From the NCBI GenBank assembly GCA_900543475.1, contig UQRU01000090.1, positions 1 through 8,790 on the forward strand: a stretch of 8,790 nt of DNA, given 5' to 3'. The DNA is from an uncultured Eubacteriales bacterium (GTDB lineage Bacteria; Bacillota; Clostridia; Christensenellales; CAG-138). Under the pieces are notes generated by a model. It searched no databases. It saw only the letters and a program-made list of their open reading frames with translations, and was not told the DNA's origin. Shown here in pieces: positions 1-4,706 of this stretch. Positions within the stretch are counted from its first letter, which is position 1; every line of letters begins with the position of its first letter. The position numbers and the translations under genes are program-made.

Positions 1-31
1 CGTACACGCCGCCAAATCCGATTATAGCCTC

Positions 32-66
32 CGGGGGCTGCGGCCCCCGAACCCCCAAGGGTTTTT
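32..66. repeat. GC-rich palindrome plus terminator-like hairpin, possible dispersed intergenic repeat
   Basis: CGGGGGC (32-38) and GCCCCCG (43-49) form a perfect 7-bp stem around a TGCG loop. Directly after it AACCC (50-54) and GGGTT (59-63) pair around CCAA and run into a short T tract (62-66), which reads as a weak intrinsic terminator on the plus strand. It lies 22 bp beyond the stop of the minus-strand gene at 88-492, where no good minus-strand terminator with a U tract is visible. It could end a plus-strand gene lying outside the window, or be a member of a repeat family scattered between genes. Only one copy is present here, so the repeat reading is an inference. Confidence 0.4.
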
Positions 67-87
67 CGACAGGCTGGAAAAAGCATT

Positions 88-492
88 TTACTCGTAAACC
101 GTTTCATCCCCATAGAGGATGGGCGCCTGATGGACCTTGCGGAAGAGAAGCTGCTGGCCGCTGACGGTCAGCAGAAACGAGCGGTGGCTGTAAACGATGC
201 TTTGATCCGGAATGGCCGCTTTGCCTGCCGCGCTGTCGCATGAGACAGCATAGACGTTTTCATTTATTTTCTCAAAAGCGCCTTTTATATAAAGGTTATT
301 TTGACTGTCCGCATAGTAGAAGGCATTTCCATCTCTGGAATCCATGGCGATGACCTTGGTATAGACAGCAGCATCGCAAGAATCGGTTCCGGTGATCTGG
401 CCATCCAGGGGCTCGGGTAGATTTGCCAATATGCCATAGCCCGCAAGAATGCCTACAGCCAAAACGGCCGCCAAAGCTGCTCTTTGTTTCAT
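88..492 (-). CDS. small secreted or membrane-anchored protein, function unknown
   Basis: I do not recognise a family for this 134-residue protein. The N-terminus (MKQR, then a hydrophobic stretch about residues 5-24 rich in Ala, Val, Leu and Gly) looks like an uncleaved membrane anchor or a signal peptide; there is no lipobox cysteine. The rest, about 110 residues, is polar, with two cysteines (C39 and C85) that could form a disulfide outside the cell, and a pattern of short hydrophobic segments suggesting a small beta-rich domain. The ATG is supported by an AGGAGGG site at 500-506 with a 7-base spacer. It lies downstream of rplL on the same strand but beyond that unit's terminator, and has its own promoter about 220 bases upstream and a folded leader. 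The position normally holds rpoB in related genomes. That it is a real gene is fairly secure; its function is not inferable. Confidence 0.75.
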   Translation of the reverse strand: MKQRAALAAVLAVGILAGYGILANLPEPLDGQITGTDSCDAAVYTKVIAMDSRDGNAFYYADSQNNLYIKGAFEKINENVYAVSCDSAAGKAAIPDQSIVYSHRSFLLTVSGQQLLFRKVHQAPILYGDETVYE

Positions 493-524
493 TGCGAAAC
501 CCTCCTACGATTTGGCATGATGAA

Positions 525-693
525 GGGCGCGGGATATTATGAAATTGCGCCGCGCCCTCCATGGGATTTTGGTGATTTGGGGCAAAGGGCCTATCCTGCC
601 TGCGCTTCCCAATAGAGGCTTGTTGCCGCATATCCCATACGTATAGCCGCTGTTCCATGGCCCACGCCTCCATTCCCGCGTCCAAGGAACAGC
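525..693 (-). promoter_or_regulatory. structured 5' leader of the small secreted protein gene
   Basis: The roughly 200-base leader between the promoter at 710-739 and the start codon at 492 holds two strong hairpins and no convincing gene. The first pairs 682-693 with 649-660 (11 of 12 positions) and continues inward as an ACGC/GCGT stem around a 10-base loop. The second pairs GGGCGCGG with CCGCGCCC (550-557 with 525-532) around a 17-base loop and ends 18 bases before the ribosome-binding site. Between them is an ATACGTAT palindrome at 637-644. Neither hairpin is followed by a U tract, so they are not simple terminators. I could not match the leader to a known riboswitch class by eye. It may act in translation control, RNA stability or be an unannotated structured RNA. 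Confidence 0.45.
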
Positions 694-709
694 CTCGCCT
701 GTTAGGGAT

Positions 710-739
710 AGTATAATCCTAGCGGGCAAAGCCGGGCAA
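710..739 (-). promoter_or_regulatory. predicted promoter of the small secreted protein gene
   Basis: On the minus strand TTGCCC (734-739) and TATACT (710-715) are separated by 18 bases, a reasonable sigma-A match. Just upstream is an AT-rich inverted repeat, TTGAAA/TTTCAA with a 4-base loop (746-761), that could serve as an UP element or an operator. Transcription would start near 703, well after the rplL terminator, so this gene appears to be its own unit. Confidence 0.5.
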
Positions 740-793
740 CCACGATTGAAATAATTTTCAAAATAGGGTTAAACTCGCCGCCCCCCGCTGGGA

Positions 794-820
794 AAAGAAA
801 AAGCCCTGCATACGCAGGGC
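794..820 (-). terminator. intrinsic terminator of the rplJ-rplL unit
   Basis: On the minus strand GCCCTGC (820-814) and GCAGGGC (809-803) form a perfect 7-bp stem with a 4-base loop, followed by TTTTTCTTTT. It begins 26 bases after the rplL stop codon. It separates the ribosomal stalk genes from the small secreted protein gene and implies rplL is the last gene of its transcript. Confidence 0.9.
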
Positions 821-845
821 AAAGGATAAGCGATAGAAGGGGAAG

Positions 846-1226
846 TTATTTGACTTCCATCTCGGCGCCAACTTCTTTGAAAGCGGCAACGATCTTGTCG
901 GCTTCTTCCTTGGAGACGCCTTCCTTGACGGGCTTGGGGGCGTTATCCACCAGCTCCTTGGCCTCCTTGAGGCCCAGGCCGGTGAGCTCGCGGACGGTCT
1001 TGATGACCTTGATCTTCTCGGAACCGACGTTCTTGAGGATCACGTCGAACTCGGTCTTCTCCTCGGCAGCCTCAGCGGCGCCGCCGGCGGCGGGGGCAGC
1101 CACGGCCACGGCGGTAGCGGCGGCGGATACGCCGAACTCTTCCTCAACGGCCTTGACCAGCTCGGCCAGCTCCAGAACGGTCATGTTCTTGATATCTTCG
1201 ATGAATTGCTCTTTATTGATAGCCAT
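846..1226 (-). CDS. rplL: 50S ribosomal protein L7/L12
   Basis: Stalk protein of the large ribosomal subunit. Dimers bind the C-terminal helix of L10 and recruit and stimulate the translational GTPases EF-Tu, EF-G and IF2. The 126 residues show the family layout: an N-terminal dimerisation part (about 1-33), an Ala/Gly-rich hinge (about 34-56) and a C-terminal factor-binding domain with the conserved [18 protein letters not shown] stretch at 81-98. Two in-frame ATGs lie 6 bases apart (1232 and 1226). The AGGAGG at 1235-1240 is only 2 bases from the first but 8 from the second, so translation should begin MAINKEQ at 1226. The gene follows rplJ after a 33-base gap and is followed by a terminator rather than by rpoB. 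Confidence 0.97.
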   Translation of the reverse strand: MAINKEQFIEDIKNMTVLELAELVKAVEEEFGVSAAATAVAVAAPAAGGAAEAAEEKTEFDVILKNVGSEKIKVIKTVRELTGLGLKEAKELVDNAPKPVKEGVSKEEADKIVAAFKEVGAEMEVK

Positions 1227-1234
1227 TGTCATAT

Positions 1235-1240
1235 CCTCCT
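1235..1240 (-). promoter_or_regulatory. rplL ribosome-binding site that decides the start
   Basis: AGGAGG on the minus strand. Its 8-base distance to the ATG at 1226 favours that codon over the ATG at 1232, which would leave only 2 bases. The site is strong, as expected for a protein made at several copies per ribosome. Confidence 0.8.
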
Positions 1241-1259
1241 ATGAAATTTTGGTAAGTGT

Positions 1260-1784
1260 TTACGCTTCGGCGGCAGCCTCGGGGGCTTCGCCGTTCTTCT
1301 TGGCGATCTGGTCCAGCACGATAGCCAGGCCGGAGATGGGGGACATCATGCTGCCAAGCAGCCGGGCGATGAGCACATCCCGCGGGGGCAGGTCGGCCAG
1401 GGTATTCATAGCCTCGGCGTCGGAAACTACGCCGTTGATGACGCCGCCCTTGATCTCGCACTTCTTATACTTCTTGATGGCGTCCTTGAGGATCTTGGCG
1501 GGGGCCACGGCATCCTCATAGCCGAACGCGAAGGCGGAGGGGCCCTTCAGGTAATCGAAGATCTGGGCGTCCAGACCCGCGCCCTGGGCAGCGCGCTCCA
1601 CGATGGCGTTCTTTAGGACCACATACTCCACGCCCGCCTTGCGCATTTCCACGCGCAGGGCCGTGACTTCCTCCACGGTGAGGCCGCGGTAGTCAAAGAC
1701 CACAACGGATTGGGCTTTCTGGAGTTTTTCCTGAACTTGCGCAACCTGTTCGGCCTTCATCTCGATGTTCTTGATGTTTGCCAT
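1260..1784 (-). CDS. rplJ: 50S ribosomal protein L10
   Basis: L10 anchors the L7/L12 dimers to the base of the ribosomal stalk and, as the L10(L12)4 complex, represses its own mRNA. The 174 residues begin MANIKNIEMKAEQV and contain the conserved DYRGLTV segment at 31-37. The C-terminal part carries the helix that binds L7/L12 dimers and ends in an Ala/Glu-rich tail. An open frame extends 29 codons upstream, but the ATG at 1784 is preceded by AAGGAGGTGA at 1795-1804 with a 10-base spacer, and the upstream extension runs through the leader attenuator, so the short form is right. First gene of the rplJ-rplL unit, with its own promoter and leader. Confidence 0.97.
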   Translation of the reverse strand: MANIKNIEMKAEQVAQVQEKLQKAQSVVVFDYRGLTVEEVTALRVEMRKAGVEYVVLKNAIVERAAQGAGLDAQIFDYLKGPSAFAFGYEDAVAPAKILKDAIKKYKKCEIKGGVINGVVSDAEAMNTLADLPPRDVLIARLLGSMMSPISGLAIVLDQIAKKNGEAPEAAAEA

Positions 1785-1936
1785 ATTGGTTGTTTCACCT
1801 CCTTGCGAAAAATAAACAGCCCTTTGTGCAAAGACAAAGGGCCGGATGCGATCCAGAGGAAGGATGTACACACCGTACCTCGGCAGGAATTACGCCCCGG
1901 GGGCAACCGGCTGTCTTTGGCACAAGTTTGGTTCCG
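1785..1936 (-). ncRNA. L10 leader, autoregulatory RNA of rplJ-rplL
   Basis: The leader between the promoter and rplJ carries the parts of an L10(L12)4-controlled attenuator, the mechanism known for Bacillus subtilis rplJL. An upstream arm (1923-1912 on the minus strand) can pair with 1836-1826 over 11 base pairs with a single bulged C. That pairing removes the 5' arm and loop of the terminator at 1808-1842, so it is a plausible antiterminator. Between the arms lies a CTGCCGAGGTAC block (about 1888-1877), which I recall as part of the conserved L10-leader core. When free L10 is in excess its binding should favour the terminator. The mutually exclusive pairings are visible directly; binding by L10 is inferred. 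Confidence 0.8.
1808..1842 (-). terminator. attenuator terminator ahead of rplJ
   Basis: On the minus strand GCCCTTTGT (1842-1834) pairs with ACAAAGGGC (1827-1819) over 9 perfect base pairs with a 6-base loop, followed by TGTTTATTTTT. The tract ends just before the rplJ ribosome-binding site, so readthrough is needed for rplJ and rplL expression. Confidence 0.85.
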
Positions 1937-1964
1937 GGGGATAGTGTAACAAACCTACCCCCGG
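1934..1964 (-). promoter_or_regulatory. inverted repeat overlapping the rplJ promoter
   Basis: CCGGGGG (1934-1940) with TAG (1942-1944) is mirrored by CTA-CCCCCGG (1955-1964), separated by 10 bases. The repeat covers the -10 box, part of the spacer and the likely transcription start of the rplJ promoter. It might be an operator. It could also act as a hairpin in rplA-side readthrough RNA, although no U tract follows it. Confidence 0.4.
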
Positions 1965-1971
1965 ATGTCAA
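1943..1971 (-). promoter_or_regulatory. rplJ-rplL promoter
   Basis: A perfect TTGACA (-35, 1966-1971) and TACACT (-10, 1943-1948) with a 17-base spacer on the minus strand, immediately after the rplA stop codon. The start is predicted near 1936, giving a leader of about 150 bases. This makes rplJ-rplL independently transcribed from rplK-rplA, although readthrough from upstream is not excluded because no terminator is seen after rplA. Confidence 0.85.
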
Positions 1972-1981
1972 TGGGCAATTT

Positions 1982-2671
1982 TTAGAACTTCAGGGCGTTA
2001 AACTTCACGCCGGGGCCCATGGTGGTGGAAACCACCAGGGACTTGATGTAGGTACCCTTGGCGGCGGCGGGCTTGGCCTTGATGATGGCGTCCATCAGGG
2101 TGTTGAGGTTCTCCTCCAGCTTATCCACGCCAAAGGAAACCTTGCCCACGGGTACGTGCACGATGGAGGTCTTGTCCACGCGGTACTCCACCTTACCGGC
2201 TTTGATGTCCGCGATGGCCTTGGAAACGTCCATGGTCACGGTGCCGCTCTTGGGGTTGGGCATGAGGCCCTTGGGGCCCAATACCCGGGCGATACGGCCT
2301 ACCAGGCCCATCATATCGGGGGTGGCCACCGCCACGTCGAAGCCAAACCAGTTTTCGGTCTGGATCTTCTTGATCAGATCCTCATCGCCTACGAAATCCG
2401 CGCCGGCTTCCTTGGCCTCGGTGGCCTTTTCGCCCTTGGCGAAGACCAACACCCGAACCTTTTTACCGGTGCCGTGGGGCAGCACCACCGCGCCGCGCAC
2501 CTGCTGGTCCGCGTGCCGGGGGTCAACGCCCAGGCGGGCGGAAACCTCTACGGTCTCGTCAAACTTGGCCTTGGCGGTGGACAGCACCACTTCCAGGCCT
2601 TCCCGGGGATCATACAGCTTTTGCTTGTCGAAGGATTTTACGCTATCCTGATATTTCTTGCCGTGTTTCAT
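1982..2671 (-). CDS. rplA: 50S ribosomal protein L1
   Basis: L1 forms the mobile stalk next to the ribosomal E site, binding helices 76-78 of 23S rRNA and helping deacylated tRNA leave. In many bacteria it also represses its own operon by binding an mRNA mimic of the rRNA site. The 229-residue length is normal, and the highly conserved [20 protein letters not shown] segment lies at 125-144. The ATG has an AAGGAGGG site at 2681-2688 with a 9-base spacer. It follows rplK after an 18-base gap, which suggests coupled translation. A candidate L1-binding hairpin sits upstream of rplK. Confidence 0.97.
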   Translation of the reverse strand: MKHGKKYQDSVKSFDKQKLYDPREGLEVVLSTAKAKFDETVEVSARLGVDPRHADQQVRGAVVLPHGTGKKVRVLVFAKGEKATEAKEAGADFVGDEDLIKKIQTENWFGFDVAVATPDMMGLVGRIARVLGPKGLMPNPKSGTVTMDVSKAIADIKAGKVEYRVDKTSIVHVPVGKVSFGVDKLEENLNTLMDAIIKAKPAAAKGTYIKSLVVSTTMGPGVKFNALKF

Positions 2672-2689
2672 TCTGAATAGCCCTCCTTC

Positions 2690-3115
2690 TTAGTCTACCA
2701 CCGTGATGCCCATGGAACGGGCGGTACCGGCGATCATGCGCATGGCAGCTTCCACGCTGGCCGCGTTCAGATCCGGCATCTTCAGCTCGGCGATCTCCCG
2801 GACCTGGGCCTGGGTGATGCTGGCCACCTTCTGGGTGTTGGGCCGGCCGCTGGCGGTCTCGATGCCGCAAGCCTTCTTAATCAGCACAGGGGCGGGCGGC
2901 GTCTTGGTGATAAAGGTGAAGGTACGATCCTGGTACACGGTGATGACCACCGGAATGACCAGGCCCGCCTGCTTGGCGGTGCGCTCGTTGAACTCTTTGC
3001 AGAAGCCCATGATGTTAACGCCGTGCTGGCCCAGGGCAGGACCTACGGGCGGCGCCGGCGTTGCCTTGCCGGCAGGGATCTGCAGCTTGATGTAGCCTGT
3101 GATCTTCTTTGCCAT
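2690..3115 (-). CDS. rplK: 50S ribosomal protein L11
   Basis: L11 binds the GTPase-associated centre of 23S rRNA at the stalk base. In many bacteria it is needed for RelA-type sensing of uncharged tRNA and is the target region of thiopeptide antibiotics. The 141 residues match the usual length. The N-terminal proline-rich motif [19 protein letters not shown] (14-32) and the C-terminal rRNA-binding domain are intact. AAGGAGA at 3127-3133 precedes the ATG by 11 bases. A 121-base gap separates it from nusG and holds a candidate L1-binding RNA hairpin. Confidence 0.97.
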   Translation of the reverse strand: MAKKITGYIKLQIPAGKATPAPPVGPALGQHGVNIMGFCKEFNERTAKQAGLVIPVVITVYQDRTFTFITKTPPAPVLIKKACGIETASGRPNTQKVASITQAQVREIAELKMPDLNAASVEAAMRMIAGTARSMGITVVD

Positions 3116-3140
3116 TGGTTTTGGTTTCTCCTTTTATAAA

Positions 3141-3172
3141 GTGGTGCGAGCGGCCGGAGACCGGCCTCCCAC
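3141..3172 (-). promoter_or_regulatory. candidate L1-binding hairpin in the rplK leader
   Basis: On the minus strand GTGG (3172-3169) pairs with CCAC (3144-3141), and GGCCGG (3166-3161) pairs with CCGGCC (3157-3152) around a 3-base loop. Between the two helices is an asymmetric internal loop, GA opposite GCTCGCA. The strand GTGGGAGGC is, from memory, the same as a segment of helix 76 of 23S rRNA that L1 recognises, and the helix-asymmetric loop-helix layout matches known L1 mRNA sites. It lies just upstream of the rplK ribosome-binding site, where L1 could block rplK-rplA translation. The fold is visible; L1 binding is inferred. Confidence 0.6.
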
Positions 3173-3236
3173 ATATATGCAGCGCCGGGTAACATCCCTT
3201 CGCAACATAATTCTGCATTTGCAGGGCGCAGAAGCC

Positions 3237-3752
3237 TTAGATCTTCTGCACCTCGATGTAATCCAGCTCCACCGGGGTATCCCGGCCGAACATGGAAACC
3301 GTGAGCTTGACCTTCTGGGCTTCGGGGTCCAGGGCTTCCACGGTACCCACGAAGTTTTCCAGGGGCCCGGATACCACCCGGACGCTTTCGCCCACCTCGA
3401 TATCCAGCTCGATGGGGATCCGCTCCACGCCCATGGCCGTGACCTCTTCATCCGAAAGGGGGATGGGCTTGGAGCCCGGACCCACAAAGCCCGTTACGCC
3501 CCGGGTGTTCCGTACCACATACCAGGTCTTATCGTTCATGATCATCTTGACCATGACATAGCCCGGAAATACCTTGCGCTGGTATACCTTGCGCTTGCCG
3601 TCCTTGATCTCCACCACTTCCTCGGTGGGATACTTGACCTCCAGGATCATATCCTGTAGGTTCCGGTTCTCCACGGCCTTGATAAGGTCTTCCTTTACCT
3701 TGTTCTCATAACCTGAATAGGTATGGACAACATACCACTTGGCCTCTTCCAT
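3237..3752 (-). CDS. nusG: transcription termination/antitermination factor NusG
   Basis: NusG binds the clamp of RNA polymerase, modulates pausing and links transcription to translation or Rho. The 171 residues show the NGN domain (about 4-110, starting KWYVVHTYSGYENKV with the conserved FPGYVMVKM at 62-70) and a C-terminal KOW domain (about 121-171). There is no inserted domain. The AAGGGAG ribosome-binding site overlaps the secE stop codon, and the gap between the two genes is 12 bases, so translation is probably coupled. Confidence 0.97.
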   Translation of the reverse strand: MEEAKWYVVHTYSGYENKVKEDLIKAVENRNLQDMILEVKYPTEEVVEIKDGKRKVYQRKVFPGYVMVKMIMNDKTWYVVRNTRGVTGFVGPGSKPIPLSDEEVTAMGVERIPIELDIEVGESVRVVSGPLENFVGTVEALDPEAQKVKLTVSMFGRDTPVELDYIEVQKI

Positions 3753-3764
3753 GGGGGCGCTCCC

Positions 3765-3992
3765 TTACAGCTTGGCCAGCAGGCTGATCCCTTCGCTGAA
3801 GGCCAGATCCAATACATAGATCACAATGGCCATTACGGCGATGAAAGCGATCACGGTCAGGGTATAGGATACCATATCCTTCTTGGAAGGCCAGGACAGC
3901 TTCTTCAGCTCCCCCATGACTTCCTTGAAAAACTGCTTGATCCGGCCGCTCTTGCGTTCCTTCTTGGGCTTTTTTACTTTGTTGTCTGCCAT
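3765..3992 (-). CDS. secE: preprotein translocase subunit SecE
   Basis: SecE clamps the two halves of SecY in the SecYEG channel of the cytoplasmic membrane. The 75-residue protein has the single-membrane-segment form usual in Gram-positive bacteria: a Lys-rich N-terminus, an amphipathic helix ending in the conserved LSWPS (32-36) and one membrane segment at about 43-63. It starts 14 bases after rpmG. Only a GGGGGC stretch is present before the ATG, a weaker ribosome-binding site than those of its neighbours, consistent with translational coupling and with the low amounts needed. Confidence 0.95.
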   Translation of the reverse strand: MADNKVKKPKKERKSGRIKQFFKEVMGELKKLSWPSKKDMVSYTLTVIAFIAVMAIVIYVLDLAFSEGISLLAKL

Positions 3993-4006
3993 GGTATTGC
4001 CCCCGC

Positions 4007-4156
4007 TTATTTGGCTTCCCGATGCAGGGTATGCTTGCGGCAGAAGCGGCAGTATTTCTGGAACTCGATGCGATCGGGGTCGTTCTTCTTGTTCTTAAAG
4101 GTGTTGTAATTCCTCTGCTTGCACTCGGTGCAGGCCAACGTGACTTTAACGCGCAT
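4007..4156 (-). CDS. rpmG: 50S ribosomal protein L33
   Basis: A 49-residue protein beginning [19 protein letters not shown] and ending HTLHREAK. It is a small large-subunit protein near the E site. Two CxxC pairs (C9/C12 and C36/C39) form a zinc ribbon, so this is the zinc-binding (C+) version; many Bacillota also encode a zinc-free paralogue elsewhere. AGGAGG at 4166-4171 precedes the ATG by 9 bases. First gene of the unit running into secE, nusG, rplK and rplA, an order conserved in many Bacillota. Confidence 0.95.
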   Translation of the reverse strand: MRVKVTLACTECKQRNYNTFKNKKNDPDRIEFQKYCRFCRKHTLHREAK

Positions 4157-4266
4157 TTTTTCCTTCCTCCTGAGCATGTAAGCATAACGCCCGGCCGCTG
4201 ATCCGGCGGATCACCGCCCGGCCGGCGGTATTCACATACCTAAATAAACCCCCTCGAGGGGGATAC
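4157..4266 (-). promoter_or_regulatory. GC-rich structured leader of the rpmG-secE-nusG-rplK-rplA unit
   Basis: The predicted leader is about 110 bases. It begins with a perfect 14-bp palindrome CCCCCTCGAGGGGG at 4249-4262, close to the transcription start and followed on the minus strand by TTTATTT. Further in is a GATCC/GGATC hairpin at 4200-4212 flanked by two direct copies of CGCCCGGCCG (4189-4198 and 4215-4224). The early palindrome could stabilise the 5' end, act as a weak attenuator or be an operator. I recognise no named ribosomal leader in it. Confidence 0.45.
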
Positions 4267-4273
4267 CTGTACT

Positions 4274-4302
4274 AATCTACCACATAAATACCTGCCTGTC
4301 AA
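4274..4302 (-). promoter_or_regulatory. promoter of the rpmG operon
   Basis: TTGACA (4297-4302) and TAGATT (4274-4279) are separated by 17 bases on the minus strand. The upstream 25 bases are AT-rich (AAAATAT and ATTTTTCT blocks), consistent with an UP element as expected for a strongly expressed ribosomal promoter. Confidence 0.8.
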
Positions 4303-4429
4303 TCAGAAAAATGCCCATATTTTCTCTATATCCAGGGCTTTTTTTGACGTCTTGTGGCGGCGCCTTTCACTGCCCCGTATATGTTGTGGCGCAAGGGGGA
4401 AAACCAGCCTCTCCCTGCTCTAGCGTCCT

Positions 4430-4458
4430 AAAAAAAGGGGCGCGCCCCGCCAGCGCCC
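4430..4458 (-). terminator. minus-strand terminator before the rpmG promoter
   Basis: On the minus strand GGGCGC (4458-4453) pairs with GCGCCC (4443-4438), followed by one C and seven T (4436-4430). The palindrome GGGGCGCGCCCC at 4437-4448 offers an alternative stem. It is the second terminator after the gene at 4707-5687 and would stop readthrough, or any transcript arising within the repeat region, from entering the rpmG promoter. Confidence 0.7.
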
Positions 4459-4504
4459 GCTTGGGGACGGGGGCCGCTTTGCCTTGGCGAAAAATCCCGG
4501 CGGC

Positions 4505-4539
4505 GGGGGGGGGGGGGGGGGGGGTTGGGGGGCGGGGGG
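4505..4539 (+). repeat. poly-G homopolymer and G-quadruplex-prone tract
   Basis: Twenty consecutive G are followed by TT, six G, C and six G. Homopolymers this long are rare in bacterial chromosomes outside phase-variable loci. It lies in non-coding sequence about 200 bases downstream of the gene at 4707-5687 and about 200 bases upstream of the rpmG promoter. The length may be variable or a sequencing or assembly artefact; the window cannot decide. Confidence 0.8.
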
Positions 4540-4567
4540 CGCCCCTGGGCGGCCGGGCCGCCAAACA

Positions 4568-4608
4568 AAAGAGCCCGCCTGGGGCCTTTGGCCCCGGGCG
4601 GGCTCTTT
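4568..4608. terminator. strong bidirectional terminator after the Pro/Ala-rich protein gene
   Basis: AAAGAGCCCGCC and GGGGCC (4568-4579, 4581-4586) pair with GGCCCC and GGCGGGCTCTTT (4590-4595, 4597-4608) around a TTT loop, with one mismatched or wobble position. On the minus strand the stem runs into CTTTTGTTT, so it should terminate the gene at 4707-5687, about 100 bases after its stop. The A and T flanks also allow termination on the plus strand. Confidence 0.8.
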
Positions 4609-4706
4609 CAGGGCGCTTCGCGCCCTGCCGCCGCCCCCCTTCGCCGCCGGGATTTTTACCGTCCTTCCGGGAGGGCCGCTGAAACCCGGCTACAGGCTGT
4701 GGGGCG

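Larger units (their letters stand above)
4490..4657. repeat. 168-bp element bounded by a 16-bp perfect inverted repeat
   Basis: AAAAATCCCGGCGGCG at 4490-4505 is the exact reverse complement of 4642-4657. Between the arms are the 20-base G run, the large terminator hairpin at 4568-4608 and a second 8-bp hairpin (CAGGGCGC/GCGCCCTG, 4609-4627). Each arm ends outward in a T5 tract on its own strand, so the whole could fold as a bidirectional terminator. It also has the look of a small non-coding palindromic element. An 8-bp direct repeat GGGCCGCT lies outside the arms (4471-4478 and 4673-4680), but not adjacent to them, so it is no clear target-site duplication. The stretch 4303-4706 contains no gene I can support. 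Confidence 0.5.

Noticed and set aside
2..97. Open plus-strand frame at the left edge that might be the end of a gene
   Set aside because: It reads through the GC palindrome and terminator-like hairpin and has no recognisable protein content.
296..685. 129-residue minus-strand frame overlapping the small secreted protein gene
   Set aside because: Overlaps the better-supported gene in another frame. The Shine-Dalgarno site, signal-like N-terminus and spacing all favour 88-492.
712..717. TATAAT on the plus strand
   Set aside because: No -35 box or extended -10 accompanies it, and nothing on the plus strand downstream would be expressed. The minus-strand promoter at the same place is a better fit.
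505..729. 74-residue minus-strand frame in the leader of the small secreted protein gene
   Set aside because: It starts upstream of the predicted transcription start and has no good ribosome-binding site. Its composition looks random, and the region is better explained as folded leader RNA.
850..1521. Long open frame on the plus strand across rplL and rplJ
   Set aside because: It is antisense to two certain ribosomal genes, is low-complexity Ser/Ala/Thr-rich, and has no ribosome-binding site. It is a codon-bias shadow.
1778..2680. 300-residue plus-strand frame opposite rplA and the L10 leader
   Set aside because: It is the reverse of rplA with a Gly/His/Leu-rich nonsense composition, and it runs through the leader and promoter of rplJ.
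4189..4224. Two copies of CGCCCGGCCG considered as a CRISPR or iteron array
   Set aside because: Only two 10-bp copies in GC-rich leader sequence, with no regular spacing or further units.
4311..4682. Open frame in the spacer between rpmG and the Pro/Ala-rich protein gene
   Set aside because: No ribosome-binding site, overlaps the rpmG promoter region and two terminators, and includes the poly-G tract.
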